The notes under the pieces are model-generated. The model made no database searches. It had not been told where the DNA came from and worked only from the letters and a program-made list of their open reading frames with translations. From Candidatus Thorarchaeota archaeon (GTDB lineage: Archaea; Asgardarchaeota; Thorarchaeia; Thorarchaeales; Thorarchaeaceae): a stretch of DNA of 64,000 bases. Every line of letters starts with the position of its first letter. Position 1 is the stretch's first letter. This document shows positions 54,091-63,369 of the stretch, in pieces. A program made the translations under genes and the position numbers. The DNA lies in NCBI GenBank assembly GCA_016841005.1, contig JAEORG010000192.1, forward strand, positions 1 through 64,000. The letters run 5' to 3'.

Positions 54091-55494
54091 ATGGGATTGA
54101 AGGAAGGCGTACAAATTGCTCTCTTTGTACTTGCATGGATTCCAATTGGATTCCTAGCTGGGGTTACAATTTTTGGCATTCCTACCGGTCTATATGACAA
54201 TACTGATTTTTCAATCTACAACGATGCTTGGAACGGTTGTAGTAATTTTCGTATTCAAATCGAACAGAATGGATATACTCCTCAGACTATCGAGTCATCG
54301 ATGAGTGTTATCAATCGTTACAATGGAAGTGCCATTCTTGTTATTATGGGTCCTGTACGGGATTTTACTCTTGATGCAACACTTACGATATTTCAACACC
54401 TGATGGCTGGAGGTGGTGTGATAATAGCAGACGATTTCGGAACTGCAAATAGCTCATTCCTCTTGCTCAATCAGTTTCTACTAAATCAGTCTGGATCATA
54501 TGCAGACTATATTGCACGGTTAGGAGTGACGGGATTTCTTTCTTTCACAAAGGGAGTTGTAATGGATCTAGACTCTTACTATATGAGTCCTAGACTACCA
54601 ATTATACGTGACTTTAGTCCGTCACATCCAATAACAGCAGGAGTATCAGAACTTCATCTTAACAATGCTTCAGCTTTGACTCCGACAAGTGCAATCGGTT
54701 TCACTGGTATTGCATGGACAAGTTCACGAGCCTGGAGTGAAACAGATGTAGATAATGCCACGCCCACACCTGATACTAATGAATGGGCTGGTAGGCTTCC
54801 TATAATTGGTGCACTCGACATCAATGGCCTTGGTCTTGGACCAGGAGGTAGAATTGTAGCTATCTCAGATCCAAGTATATTCATCAATGATATGTGGGAC
54901 AATTTTCCTGGAAACCGTAGACTCGGTGAGAACCTAATTAATTGGATTACTAACGGTAATACTGACATTCCCATCATCTTCTGTGAGCAGCTTCTTGAGA
55001 TGCCTATCGTTTCTGGCGAGTTCTTATTTGGAAGCTTCATGGGGCGGATGCTATGGGCTAGTACCAATATCTTCCTTGCACCAGTCTACCCACTAATGAC
55101 TGCAATTGGAATCAAGAAATACCTGCCTGACATGGAAAAACCAGAAGTGAAGAGCGTATCTGAAGTTTTCATGCGACGTGGTCAGACTTACTTCAGTGAA
55201 CGCATGACATATTATAGAACAGAAGGCAACTATGCAAGAGTAGTCAAGATGTTGTATCGCAAGTTGCGGCGGTCCATGCAGAAGAAATACCAATGGGCAG
55301 ATTATGATAAGAAAAAAGTATGGGACTTGATTCAGTATAAAGATCCTAGAGTCAAAGAGGTGAATTTCTTCAAAACTATATCTCGAATTGAGGAAATCTC
55401 CTCAAGACCAAATATCAAAATCAGAGAGAGCGAAATGATGAAGCTCTTCTTCTGGATGAAAAACATACAAGACAAGCTAATTGAAGCAAAATGA
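54091..55494 (+). CDS. DUF4350-like membrane protein
   Basis: The 467-residue protein has an N-terminal helix (about 8-28) and a central extracytoplasmic domain with VINRYNGSAILVIMGPVRDFTLDATLT, GGGVIIADDFGTANSSF and VAISDPSIFINDMW, the DUF4350 pattern (related to glutamine-amidotransferase-like beta-alpha folds). A second hydrophobic segment (about 320-345) precedes a basic helical C-terminus. DUF4350 genes commonly accompany MoxR, DUF58 and DUF4129 genes. Function unknown. Confidence 0.7.
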   Translation: MGLKEGVQIALFVLAWIPIGFLAGVTIFGIPTGLYDNTDFSIYNDAWNGCSNFRIQIEQNGYTPQTIESSMSVINRYNGSAILVIMGPVRDFTLDATLTIFQHLMAGGGVIIADDFGTANSSFLLLNQFLLNQSGSYADYIARLGVTGFLSFTKGVVMDLDSYYMSPRLPIIRDFSPSHPITAGVSELHLNNASALTPTSAIGFTGIAWTSSRAWSETDVDNATPTPDTNEWAGRLPIIGALDINGLGLGPGGRIVAISDPSIFINDMWDNFPGNRRLGENLINWITNGNTDIPIIFCEQLLEMPIVSGEFLFGSFMGRMLWASTNIFLAPVYPLMTAIGIKKYLPDMEKPEVKSVSEVFMRRGQTYFSERMTYYRTEGNYARVVKMLYRKLRRSMQKKYQWADYDKKKVWDLIQYKDPRVKEVNFFKTISRIEEISSRPNIKIRESEMMKLFFWMKNIQDKLIEAK

Positions 55495-55509
55495 GGTGGA
55501 ACGAAAAAA

Positions 55510-56496
55510 ATGACAACAGATGCAACTGGCCCCAATTCAGAAAGCCTTGGTCCACCCATGACCATATCTGAGGTTCATGATCTGACCTCTGAGATTCTCC
55601 GTGAGTGTGGTCGTATCATCGTAGGAAAACTTGATGTAATGCGCGATACTCTGGTAGCGTTTCTCTCTAATGGACATGTGGTACTTGAAGGCGTGCCTGG
55701 GCTCGCAAAGACGTACATGGCTCGTACCTTTGCATCAGTCCTTGGATGCGCATTCAAGAGGATACAGCTTACCGTGGACACGTTACCCGCGGACCTGTTG
55801 GGGAGTAATGTATTCAACCAAAAAACAGGCGAATTCTGGTTTCGAAAGGGTCCAGTATTCTCTAACCTAGTGCTGGCCGATGAGATAAATCGATGTCCTC
55901 CAAAATCTCAAAGTGCTTTGCTCGAGGTGATGGAAGAACGTCAGGTTTCAACAGAAGGTATCACTAGAAAACTTCCAGAACCCTTCCTAATTATAGCAAC
56001 ACAGAATCCTGTGGAGCAAGAAGGAACATATCCATTACCAGAAGCTCAGCTTGACCGATTCATGTTCAGGCTGATTTTAGACTATCCAACTGGTTCGGAA
56101 GAGGCAGAGGTTGTTCGGAGGAAGCATGTTGGAGAAGCAGGTGATCTTCGAGTTCTTGCTGATCCCACAACAATGATGCGAATGCAACAGACATGTAGGA
56201 CAGTGTTTCTCGATGAGGACATCATCACATACATTCGTGATATAATTGTAAAGACCAGAAATGACCCACAAATTCTCCTAGGCGGTTCTCCGCGTACATC
56301 AATGATGCTAATGAGCGGATCCAAAACAAGAGCGGCAATGCATGGAAGAGACTATGTGGTTCCTGAAGATGTACGTAGACTTACTGTACAGACCTTAAAT
56401 CACAGGCTTATCCTCAAACCAGAAGCTGAGCTTGAAGGTCTAACTGTTGAACGCGTTGTAAGCAAAATCATGGGTGAAGTTGACTGTCCACGATAG
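55510..56496 (+). CDS. MoxR-family AAA+ ATPase
   Basis: The 328-residue protein has Walker A GVPGLAKT (K67), Walker B VLADEINRCPPKSQSALLEVMEERQVS, sensor 1 ATQNPVEQEGTYPLPEAQLDRF and sensor 2 GGSPRTSMMLM. MoxR ATPases work with vWA proteins in complex assembly or metal insertion. Here the vWA partner (DUF58) is the next gene, 28 nt away. It is cytoplasmic and all motifs are intact. Confidence 0.95.
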   Translation: MTTDATGPNSESLGPPMTISEVHDLTSEILRECGRIIVGKLDVMRDTLVAFLSNGHVVLEGVPGLAKTYMARTFASVLGCAFKRIQLTVDTLPADLLGSNVFNQKTGEFWFRKGPVFSNLVLADEINRCPPKSQSALLEVMEERQVSTEGITRKLPEPFLIIATQNPVEQEGTYPLPEAQLDRFMFRLILDYPTGSEEAEVVRRKHVGEAGDLRVLADPTTMMRMQQTCRTVFLDEDIITYIRDIIVKTRNDPQILLGGSPRTSMMLMSGSKTRAAMHGRDYVVPEDVRRLTVQTLNHRLILKPEAELEGLTVERVVSKIMGEVDCPR

Positions 56497-56523
56497 TTTT
56501 ATCATTGATGGAGTAAGTGAAGA

Positions 56524-57846
56524 ATGATTACACAGAGAGGCTTTGTAGTTGTTTTCTCAGGAGTTCTGCTACTTACTAGTGGCTTCTCCTTTAACAACTT
56601 CTATCTCACAGTAATTGGTGTATACCTATTGGTAGGTCTCGTTGTTACATTGCCTCTCTTTGCAATGACTGCAAATATATCTGGTATCGAAATTGACAGA
56701 CAAATAGATAAAGTCAAGGTCTTTTCAGGTGATTTTCTCCGTGTTCGTGTTACTATTCATAACACTTCACGTAGGCATTTCGATTTTATTGAAGTTCATG
56801 ATCAGTACCCTGAACTCTGGATTCTTGCGATTGGGGCTAATTTCATTGCATCTAGAATCCAACCGGGTGGAAGTATCACCTTCTCATACATTCTTCAAGT
56901 CCGAATGCGTGGGAAGTACTATCTTGGTCCTACAGAAGTAATCATGCGTGACCGTCTTGGTCTTCATTATTTCAAACGAACTCTCAAAGAAGAAACAGAA
57001 GTGCTTGTCTATCCAACATGGAAAGATGTCCGACGACTTGAAGCGCTTGGAAAACAGCGACAACTTGGATTAATGTTTGGAGCCCACAGAACCAAGGTCA
57101 TTGGTATGGGTTCCGATTTTACTGGTTTCCGAGAATATGTTCCCGGGGACTCGTTTAGAGTTATCGACTGGAAGACCAGTGCAAAACGTGGTGATATGGT
57201 CGTAAGACAATATGAGATGGAAAAGAACGTCCAGATCGTTTGTATGGTTGATACTAGTGGGTCAATGGGTAATGGTTATCCTGAGAATACCAAGCTTGAG
57301 TATGCTATTCGCGCTGCTGTACTTCTCACTCATATGGGATTGGAGAGAAAAGACCTAGTTGGTACATGTGTTTTCAGCGATGTTGTGCATGCATATGTTC
57401 CACCGGGCACAACTCAGAATCACATGTATAATCTCCTCGAATCTCTGGCTATAGCTGAACCTAAAGGCTGGAGCGATTATGAAACAGCTATATCATACGT
57501 GACACAGCAGACAAAGAAAAGGTCATTCATTATTTGGCTCACTGATTTAGAAGAGTCTCCTGCTCCCTTGCTCAATGCAATGAAGTCTGTCATTGCAAAC
57601 GGACACAAAGCCATGGTTATCAGCCCATTTGGTCCGTGGTTTGAAGCTCCTGTTGGACAATTCGGACCTGTCGAGAAAGTTCTCTCTGAGGCAGTATCTG
57701 AGGAGCTCTGGGAGCGAAGGCAAAAAATTACAAGAGCTCTTGCAAGATTTGGAATAAATGTGGTGAATGTTGGTCCAGAAGACTTTCTACCAACCATCAT
57801 CAGACAATATGAGGATGCAAAGCAAAGGGGGGTTGCTATGTTTTGA
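56524..57846 (+). CDS. DUF58/vWA-type membrane-associated protein
   Basis: The 440-residue protein has two N-terminal membrane helices (about 7-22 and 28-47), a beta domain, and the DUF58 core GMGSDFTGFREYVPGDSFRVIDWKTSAKRGDMVVRQYE. A vWA-like fold follows with a complete MIDAS motif, D243-x-S245-x-S247 in VDTSGSMG. DUF58 proteins are taken as MoxR partners. Its stop overlaps the next start (TTGA). Confidence 0.92.
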   Translation: MITQRGFVVVFSGVLLLTSGFSFNNFYLTVIGVYLLVGLVVTLPLFAMTANISGIEIDRQIDKVKVFSGDFLRVRVTIHNTSRRHFDFIEVHDQYPELWILAIGANFIASRIQPGGSITFSYILQVRMRGKYYLGPTEVIMRDRLGLHYFKRTLKEETEVLVYPTWKDVRRLEALGKQRQLGLMFGAHRTKVIGMGSDFTGFREYVPGDSFRVIDWKTSAKRGDMVVRQYEMEKNVQIVCMVDTSGSMGNGYPENTKLEYAIRAAVLLTHMGLERKDLVGTCVFSDVVHAYVPPGTTQNHMYNLLESLAIAEPKGWSDYETAISYVTQQTKKRSFIIWLTDLEESPAPLLNAMKSVIANGHKAMVISPFGPWFEAPVGQFGPVEKVLSEAVSEELWERRQKITRALARFGINVVNVGPEDFLPTIIRQYEDAKQRGVAMF

Positions 57847-59225
57847 GAGCTGTTACATGGGTCCTCCGTATTCTCTCAACTGTCGCCTTCATTGCTATGT
57901 GTTGGCTTGTATACACGACTATGTCTGGATATTGGGATTGGGATGCACCATACATCTTCATTGTCACGGTTTTCAGATTGATATCCATGGTATTGTTCTT
58001 CATCGGTTCATTAGTTATGGCAGGTCTTGTTGCTCCTTTTACTGGTTTTTCAGTGAGTGATGCACTTGTGGGAATCTATAACACTCAGCTTCTCAGAATG
58101 TGGTATCTCCAACCATTTGGTGTTACAGATCCATTCACAAGTGTGACTCAGGTCTTTAACAGCTTCATATCAAATATTGGCGCAGTCTGGTTTATCATAA
58201 GCGAATATTCCTTTACCTTCATGTATTTTCTTGGGGCCGCATTAGGAATTGCATTCTTTCTCCAATCTCTCTTTAGAATGGAACACAAGTTTGTTGGTGG
58301 TGCATTCCTATCAATTCAATCGATACTCATAGTAGCTGCTTTCAGGGCTGTTACATCAGTTCCTAACTTTACAGATGGATTTCCTGCTGATTTCTTCGTC
58401 TTTCTATATAGTCCTGTTCAAGTGCTTGCAATAGTGTCATTTGCCTATCTTGAAATAAGCTATCAGATGATTTACAGTAGTAATGTGGGGAAGCCTGTAG
58501 AAGAGCGGGAAGAAACATTGAAGAAACAACTACTAGCACTTCGTCAGACCACAAGAAAACAAGATGCAATCGAGCGCGGTGAGAAAGTCAGTACTACCGC
58601 AATGAGTAGAACATCCGGAGCAACTGCATTTTCATTCCTACGTGAAGCTATTGAGCGACGTATTTTTGGTGAACATGAAGTAGTCGAGAGCCTTGATGCT
58701 GTCGCAGATGTCCGAAGGCTTCAGATATTTGTAGATGAATTATTGACTAATGATCCAAATGCACGAGATGAACTAACTGCGAAGGCTGCAGCACCATCAG
58801 AAGGCTATGTAATTTCCTCTACAATTACCGGATCTATAATTCGATTTATTGGCATCTTGACAATTTCATTTGTATTCATGAACCCAGTCTTCTTCACTGC
58901 TCTGTTCAATCTTCCACCTGGTGTTGAGAATAGTGTTGAAATTCAACAGCCAGAATTAGTTGTATTCTTTTTACTACCAATTCTCTTGCTTTTTGTTCTG
59001 ATTGCAATGGGTATTGTTTGGACAACGACTCGTGAAATCCCTGAGAAACCTAAACATACGAAAGAAGAAAAGGAGAAAGAGAAAGACCGTAAGAAGGAGC
59101 TAGCAAATAAGAGAAAAGAAGCAAAGAAGGCCAGAAGAGAACGTGAAAGGGTACGAAGAAAAAGAACCGCTGATGATGGGGAAGATGAGTGGGATAAAGC
59201 TTTAGAAGAAACATATAGAACATAG
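57843..59225 (+). CDS. Polytopic membrane protein with long basic C-terminal tail
   Basis: The 460-residue protein starts at TTG inside the DUF58 stop. It has about eight hydrophobic segments, six in residues 1-210 and two at about 325-345 and 370-395, with a cytoplasmic region between (residues 215-320). The last 65 residues are very charged (KEKEKDRKKELANKRKEAKK, then an acidic end), likely a coiled coil. No family recognised. It is the last gene of the operon. Confidence 0.6.
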   Translation: MRAVTWVLRILSTVAFIAMCWLVYTTMSGYWDWDAPYIFIVTVFRLISMVLFFIGSLVMAGLVAPFTGFSVSDALVGIYNTQLLRMWYLQPFGVTDPFTSVTQVFNSFISNIGAVWFIISEYSFTFMYFLGAALGIAFFLQSLFRMEHKFVGGAFLSIQSILIVAAFRAVTSVPNFTDGFPADFFVFLYSPVQVLAIVSFAYLEISYQMIYSSNVGKPVEEREETLKKQLLALRQTTRKQDAIERGEKVSTTAMSRTSGATAFSFLREAIERRIFGEHEVVESLDAVADVRRLQIFVDELLTNDPNARDELTAKAAAPSEGYVISSTITGSIIRFIGILTISFVFMNPVFFTALFNLPPGVENSVEIQQPELVVFFLLPILLLFVLIAMGIVWTTTREIPEKPKHTKEEKEKEKDRKKELANKRKEAKKARRERERVRRKRTADDGEDEWDKALEETYRT

Positions 59226-59245
59226 TCCTCTCTGAGCGTGAATCA

Positions 59246-60226
59246 ATGAAATCTTTCGTACTGTCGCATGGGGATGTTGATGGTATTACCTCTGGCGCAA
59301 TAAGTCTGCTTAGATTTCCAGGATCTTCTTTTTACTTCACCAGACCTTCACAAGTGCATAATGACTTGTATAGAGTAGCAAAAGACAATCCAGACATCGT
59401 TAGCATTAGCGATATAGCTGTGAATGATATGCGGTTTGAACATATAATTCGCGCTCTTGAGAAAATGCCTGAGTCCACTGAAATTTATTGGACTGATCAT
59501 CATCCTATTGGTCGAAAACAGAAGAAGAAATTGGAAAAACGCGTAAATCTAACACATGAAATTGGTCCTTCTGCGGCTGAATTAGTCTACAGACGCTTTG
59601 AAGACGATTTGCCTGAACATGCCCTTCGTCTGGCTCTATATGGAGCAATTGGTGACTACTGTGATAATTCATACTTTTCTCAGAAACATTTCGAAGATTA
59701 TGATAAAAGGACGCTCTACTTGGAAGCTGGACTTCTTGTCCAATCCTTACAAGAAATTGATTATCAGAAAGAAGCTAAGGATCTTGTTCGAGAGCTCACT
59801 CTTGGTATTGCTCCAAGTGCGATGAATAATATCGTAGATTTGGCATTGAAAGCAACTCGAATTGAAAACGAGGTATTTCGTTACATACAGGGCAGTGCAA
59901 GAAAACTGGGTCGAGTAGGCTATGTTCTTGATATGCCAATTCGAGGATATCGTGGAAAATCTGCGAAGTTTGCTGCATATCTAACTGACTCAAATGTGGG
60001 GATAAGTGCAAAATCCTCTGAAGATGATGTAGATATGAGCATCCGAAGACGAGGGTCAAAAGTCGACCTCAATCAGGCTCTGAACAATATTCTACCTAAT
60101 CTTCATGATGCACATGGGGGTGGTCATCCTGCAGCCGCTGGTGCGACAATGCATAGGAATGAATTTCCCAAGTTTCTCCAACGTTTGGCTGACTATATTG
60201 ATGAGAGTCTTAACCGAAAAAGATGA
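59246..60226 (+). CDS. DHH-family phosphoesterase
   Basis: The 326-residue protein has LSHGDVDGITSGAI (motif I), SDIAVND (motif II), YWTDHHPIG (the DHH motif), YGAIGDYCDN (motif IV) and a C-terminal DHHA1 domain with GGGHPAAAGAT. Members hydrolyse nanoRNA, cyclic dinucleotides or single-stranded DNA (RecJ-like); the archaeal RecJ-like/NrnA group is most likely. It lies 20 nt after the MoxR operon and may be its read-through gene. The 3' end overlaps the OPT gene by 17 nt. Confidence 0.9.
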   Translation: MKSFVLSHGDVDGITSGAISLLRFPGSSFYFTRPSQVHNDLYRVAKDNPDIVSISDIAVNDMRFEHIIRALEKMPESTEIYWTDHHPIGRKQKKKLEKRVNLTHEIGPSAAELVYRRFEDDLPEHALRLALYGAIGDYCDNSYFSQKHFEDYDKRTLYLEAGLLVQSLQEIDYQKEAKDLVRELTLGIAPSAMNNIVDLALKATRIENEVFRYIQGSARKLGRVGYVLDMPIRGYRGKSAKFAAYLTDSNVGISAKSSEDDVDMSIRRRGSKVDLNQALNNILPNLHDAHGGGHPAAAGATMHRNEFPKFLQRLADYIDESLNRKR

Positions 60227-62372
60227 ATGCACTATATAATACCCAGATTACTGTTACAATAGCCTCTCCTGCAACAATACCACTTAGCAGCTTGGTCCAC
60301 CTCTTATACCTAGGTGAGTCTGTTGGATCACTACTTTCGGAATCGGTATGTGTCTTTCTAAGGCGATAATCAATAAATCCACCAAATAGCATGGCGACTG
60401 TTGTTGCTGGTGGTATTAGCAATCCCACTGCTAAGCTCATAGGACTGAGATTACGTTTACTTAACTCTCGTCCGGCAAGGAATCCAATTATTCCGAAGAT
60501 TATAAGATAGCCAAATGCTAGAGCCGGATGAACTCCTGAAAATTGATCCAAACCTGGGAGTTGAAAATTGCTTAGGCCTGTAAGACTTACGACAAGAAAT
60601 CCAAACAATTGTGCAGCAGGTGCTGGAAAATCTGTTCCTCCAAAACCATATGTAATATAGAGAACGAATGTGATTAAGGACCCCACGAAGGTTCCAAGAA
60701 GCGCTCCAACAAAAACTCCTTTCATCATATCTCGGCCACGTACCCCAGTCAGTGTTCCCAGTTTCAAGTGAACTAGCAAAGCAATCGAAGCGTCCTGAAG
60801 AGCCCCCAACATAGACATGAATGTGGTAATTGCCGAGAATGATACCTGGAAGAAAAGGATTGCAGGTATCGCTACCATATCTGATATGTATCCTGCAAGC
60901 ATTCCTGTTTCACTAATTGCTCTGGCGGTGAAGTAAGCAGAAAGTAAGGCAACCGGGGCACCAAAGACAAAGAGAAGCCATGGAATTTCTAGATTAGCAA
61001 ACAGATCTAGAATGGAGAAAATCAAAATACCTGAAATCATAATCAGTAGCATTGAAACTATTGCAACCCACAGAGGCACCTGCCCTCTTCTTGATGCAAG
61101 GTATTCTCGTGGATCCGCTATCATCTCACGGATTTCTTCTTTTACTATATCAATGGAAAAAAGCTCTTCCCGTACTCTCTGCAATTTAGGGAGTAATGCC
61201 TCATCCTTTTCAATTTGCTCAGATTTGTCTGACTCATCAGTGGTTTTAGGATGTCTGTCACCTTCATCTTCGTGGTCTTCCTTGCTTGAAAATACATCTC
61301 CAACAATGACGGTCACGAACATTCCAATTGCTAGATAGAGAATCTCTGGTCGAGTGAGATGTTGGCCGTAAGATATTGGTGCTGCACCTTCAAGAACTAA
61401 CCATATTACAAGAGATGCAAGACTACCTGCAGCCATTATCAGAACTCTCTTCCACCCGACGAAGAATCCAATGGCACCTATAAGCGGCGAATTAGAGATA
61501 CCTATCCAATCTGGTATAGAAGGTATCATAGAATGTGGGAATGAAGATAAACTGAGTCCTGGATTCATGACTTCTGCTACTTTCGAAGCTCCGACCCAAG
61601 TTGCAGAAGTTGCAAGACCAGAGATTACTATGACCTTTGATGCCGTATCTGCTCCTAGTGAATTGATAGTTTCAGCCTGTGGCTTAACCTGAGGCCATGG
61701 TTCATTTTCAAATGTATTCCGGAAAGGTACCATTAGGACCATCCCAAAAAGAGCACTAATACCTGTTACAAATGCTATGAAGGGGTATGTTATCAGATTA
61801 ACAGCTACAGATGGGGCAAAAATTGCGATTGCAGGAAAGGTGATCAATACGCCAATAGAAACCATAGATGAACTATTAGCAATAGCAACAACAACTGCAT
61901 TTTCTTGAGGTGTATATTTCCCAAATATACTCAAACCAAGAAATCCAAGTAACTCAGCTCCAACAAAGTAAACCACTCCTAATTTTAGAGCGAGATAGAT
62001 GCCAAGAAATGTAATGATGACTCCTACTACAATTCCAGTACCAATTGCTCGTTTGGTAAGAGGAAATTTAGGTTCGCTCTTCAGGGCTCCAAAAATTGCA
62101 AGCCCTCCAGCTGCCATAACCACAATCTCAGAAAAAGCTCCTAATATCAATGACAAAATGACATACAAGATTGTGCCAAATGATACTAGACCAAGTCCTT
62201 TCTTATCTATACTACCTGGAAGGGCTGAACTAACTAATAAAAGAAATTCAATAAGAACCGCAACAAAGATGCCATAATCCATCCTTCCTTCAGCAACAAC
62301 AAGTAGCGCGTAGAACAGCCCTGCACCGAATAGACCGACTAATAGAGCTCTTGTAGAATCAAGTCGTTTCAG
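60210..62372 (-). CDS. OPT family oligopeptide/metal transporter
   Basis: The protein of about 720 residues has some 15-16 membrane segments and the OPT pattern (FPLTKRAIGTGIVVGVIITFLG-type starts, NSSSMVSIGVLITFPA, MIPSIPDWIGI, LFGFLVVSLTGLSNFQLPG). It has a long cytoplasmic acidic loop (about residues 365-400). OPT proteins import peptides or metal chelates. The start is proposed at CTG 62372 because GGAGG is 8 nt before it; the alternative GTG at 62513 lies within the DUF167 gene and adds 47 residues that look unlike the family. Confidence 0.8.
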   Translation of the reverse strand: MKRLDSTRALLVGLFGAGLFYALLVVAEGRMDYGIFVAVLIEFLLLVSSALPGSIDKKGLGLVSFGTILYVILSLILGAFSEIVVMAAGGLAIFGALKSEPKFPLTKRAIGTGIVVGVIITFLGIYLALKLGVVYFVGAELLGFLGLSIFGKYTPQENAVVVAIANSSSMVSIGVLITFPAIAIFAPSVAVNLITYPFIAFVTGISALFGMVLMVPFRNTFENEPWPQVKPQAETINSLGADTASKVIVISGLATSATWVGASKVAEVMNPGLSLSSFPHSMIPSIPDWIGISNSPLIGAIGFFVGWKRVLIMAAGSLASLVIWLVLEGAAPISYGQHLTRPEILYLAIGMFVTVIVGDVFSSKEDHEDEGDRHPKTTDESDKSEQIEKDEALLPKLQRVREELFSIDIVKEEIREMIADPREYLASRRGQVPLWVAIVSMLLIMISGILIFSILDLFANLEIPWLLFVFGAPVALLSAYFTARAISETGMLAGYISDMVAIPAILFFQVSFSAITTFMSMLGALQDASIALLVHLKLGTLTGVRGRDMMKGVFVGALLGTFVGSLITFVLYITYGFGGTDFPAPAAQLFGFLVVSLTGLSNFQLPGLDQFSGVHPALAFGYLIIFGIIGFLAGRELSKRNLSPMSLAVGLLIPPATTVAMLFGGFIDYRLRKTHTDSESSDPTDSPRYKRWTKLLSGIVAGEAIVTVIWVLYSAFIFFG

Positions 62373-62466
62373 GAAGTTTGCCTCCGTTGATTGGAAATTT
62401 ATGATTATCGATGGAATATTTACTCTGTGTGATTCCGTGAAGTCACAAATGGCATGAATGGGATAT

Positions 62467-62775
62467 TTAGCGTTTGTGCAACTCTGATAATCTGTCCCAG
62501 ACCTCTCCTGCACTTAAACTTGTGATTAGAAGGGTCTTTTCTCTTGTCTTTTGACCAGCAACAAGAGTGATGTTTCCTGACGAAATACCTAGGACCTTTG
62601 CTATCCGTTTTACTAACTCTTTGTTCGCTTTTCCCTCTCTTGCAGGTCCTTTCAAATTGATGAGAAGTTCTGTTTCTGAGATGCTCTCAATTAAATCACC
62701 AGTCCCTGAATTGGGTCGTACCAAAACCCTCAAGAACGTCCCCCGTTCATTCTCCCAAAGAAGGTTCTCGGTCAT
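62467..62775 (-). CDS. DUF167 (YggU) family protein
   Basis: The 102-residue protein has FLRVLVRPNSGTGDLIES, LLINLKGPAREGKANKELVKRIAKVLGIS and ITLVAGQKTREKTLLI, the complete DUF167 pattern. Function unknown despite wide distribution. It sits upstream of the OPT gene on the same strand and diverges from the first profilin-like gene. Confidence 0.93.
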   Translation of the reverse strand: MTENLLWENERGTFLRVLVRPNSGTGDLIESISETELLINLKGPAREGKANKELVKRIAKVLGISSGNITLVAGQKTREKTLLITSLSAGEVWDRLSELHKR

Positions 62776-62891
62776 ACGTTACCTCTCAAGTACAGGCTTA
62801 TGAGTGTTCCATCGCGGATTATTTTTTATGGAATTCATTCAGCTATCAAATTAGAAACCGTGTGACAGAAACCACGGGGTGGATGAAAACA

Positions 62892-63272
62892 ATGTCTGAT
62901 CCTGTTATGGACGCATATACACAAGCATACAACGCCTCTGGACAACTGATTCAGGCTTTTGGAGTAATCAGGTCTGATGGAGCTGTTCTTTGGCAGAGCA
63001 ACAACTGGTCCCTCGAAGCGGATGCGAGGAACTTAGTGAATGCTGTTTCAAGCAGGGCCTCAAGTATTGTTCAGAATCAGGTCAAGTATAGTACCATGAG
63101 AACAAGCCCTGAGAGCCTAGTAGCCAGAAGCATTCAAGGAAATGGAATTCTGGTCCTTGCTAAAATTGACGACGACAAATGGGTTGTTGCCTGGGCTGCA
63201 CCTGATGCTGCTCCTGACGGAATCTATGTCGATGTTGATCGCGCAGCGAAATCCCTTAAGGGGAAAATCTAG
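62892..63272 (+). CDS. Profilin-like protein, copy 1
   Basis: The start at the ATG at 62892 (MSDPVMDAYTQAY) has GGGTGG 9 nt upstream. The 126-residue protein follows the profilin layout: N-terminal helix with Y-T, AFGVIRSDGAVLWQSNNW (strand and the Trp turn), SLEADARNLVNAV helix, VKYSTMRTSPESLVAR (the K-y-x-x-i-R strand), GNGILVLAKI, KWVVAWA and a final amphipathic helix. Profilins bind actin monomers, and Asgard profilins have been shown to bind actin. A roadblock/LC7 domain is the main alternative. No actin gene is in the window. Confidence 0.6.
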   Translation: MSDPVMDAYTQAYNASGQLIQAFGVIRSDGAVLWQSNNWSLEADARNLVNAVSSRASSIVQNQVKYSTMRTSPESLVARSIQGNGILVLAKIDDDKWVVAWAAPDAAPDGIYVDVDRAAKSLKGKI

Positions 63273-63287
63273 ATCCGCTTGATATGT

Positions 63288-63313
63288 CTGGGGGGATAAA
63301 CTGTTTCCCCCAG
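63288..63313 (+). terminator. GC-rich hairpin between the two profilin-like genes
   Basis: CTGGGGG pairs with CCCCCAG across a 12-nt loop, 15 nt after the stop of the first copy. No U-tract follows. It could mark the end of the first transcript or stabilise it against decay. Confidence 0.35.
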
Positions 63314-63369
63314 TCATCGATACCTCTTGGAGCTTAAAATTTGGGATGCAACTTAGGAGCCTATTCAGA

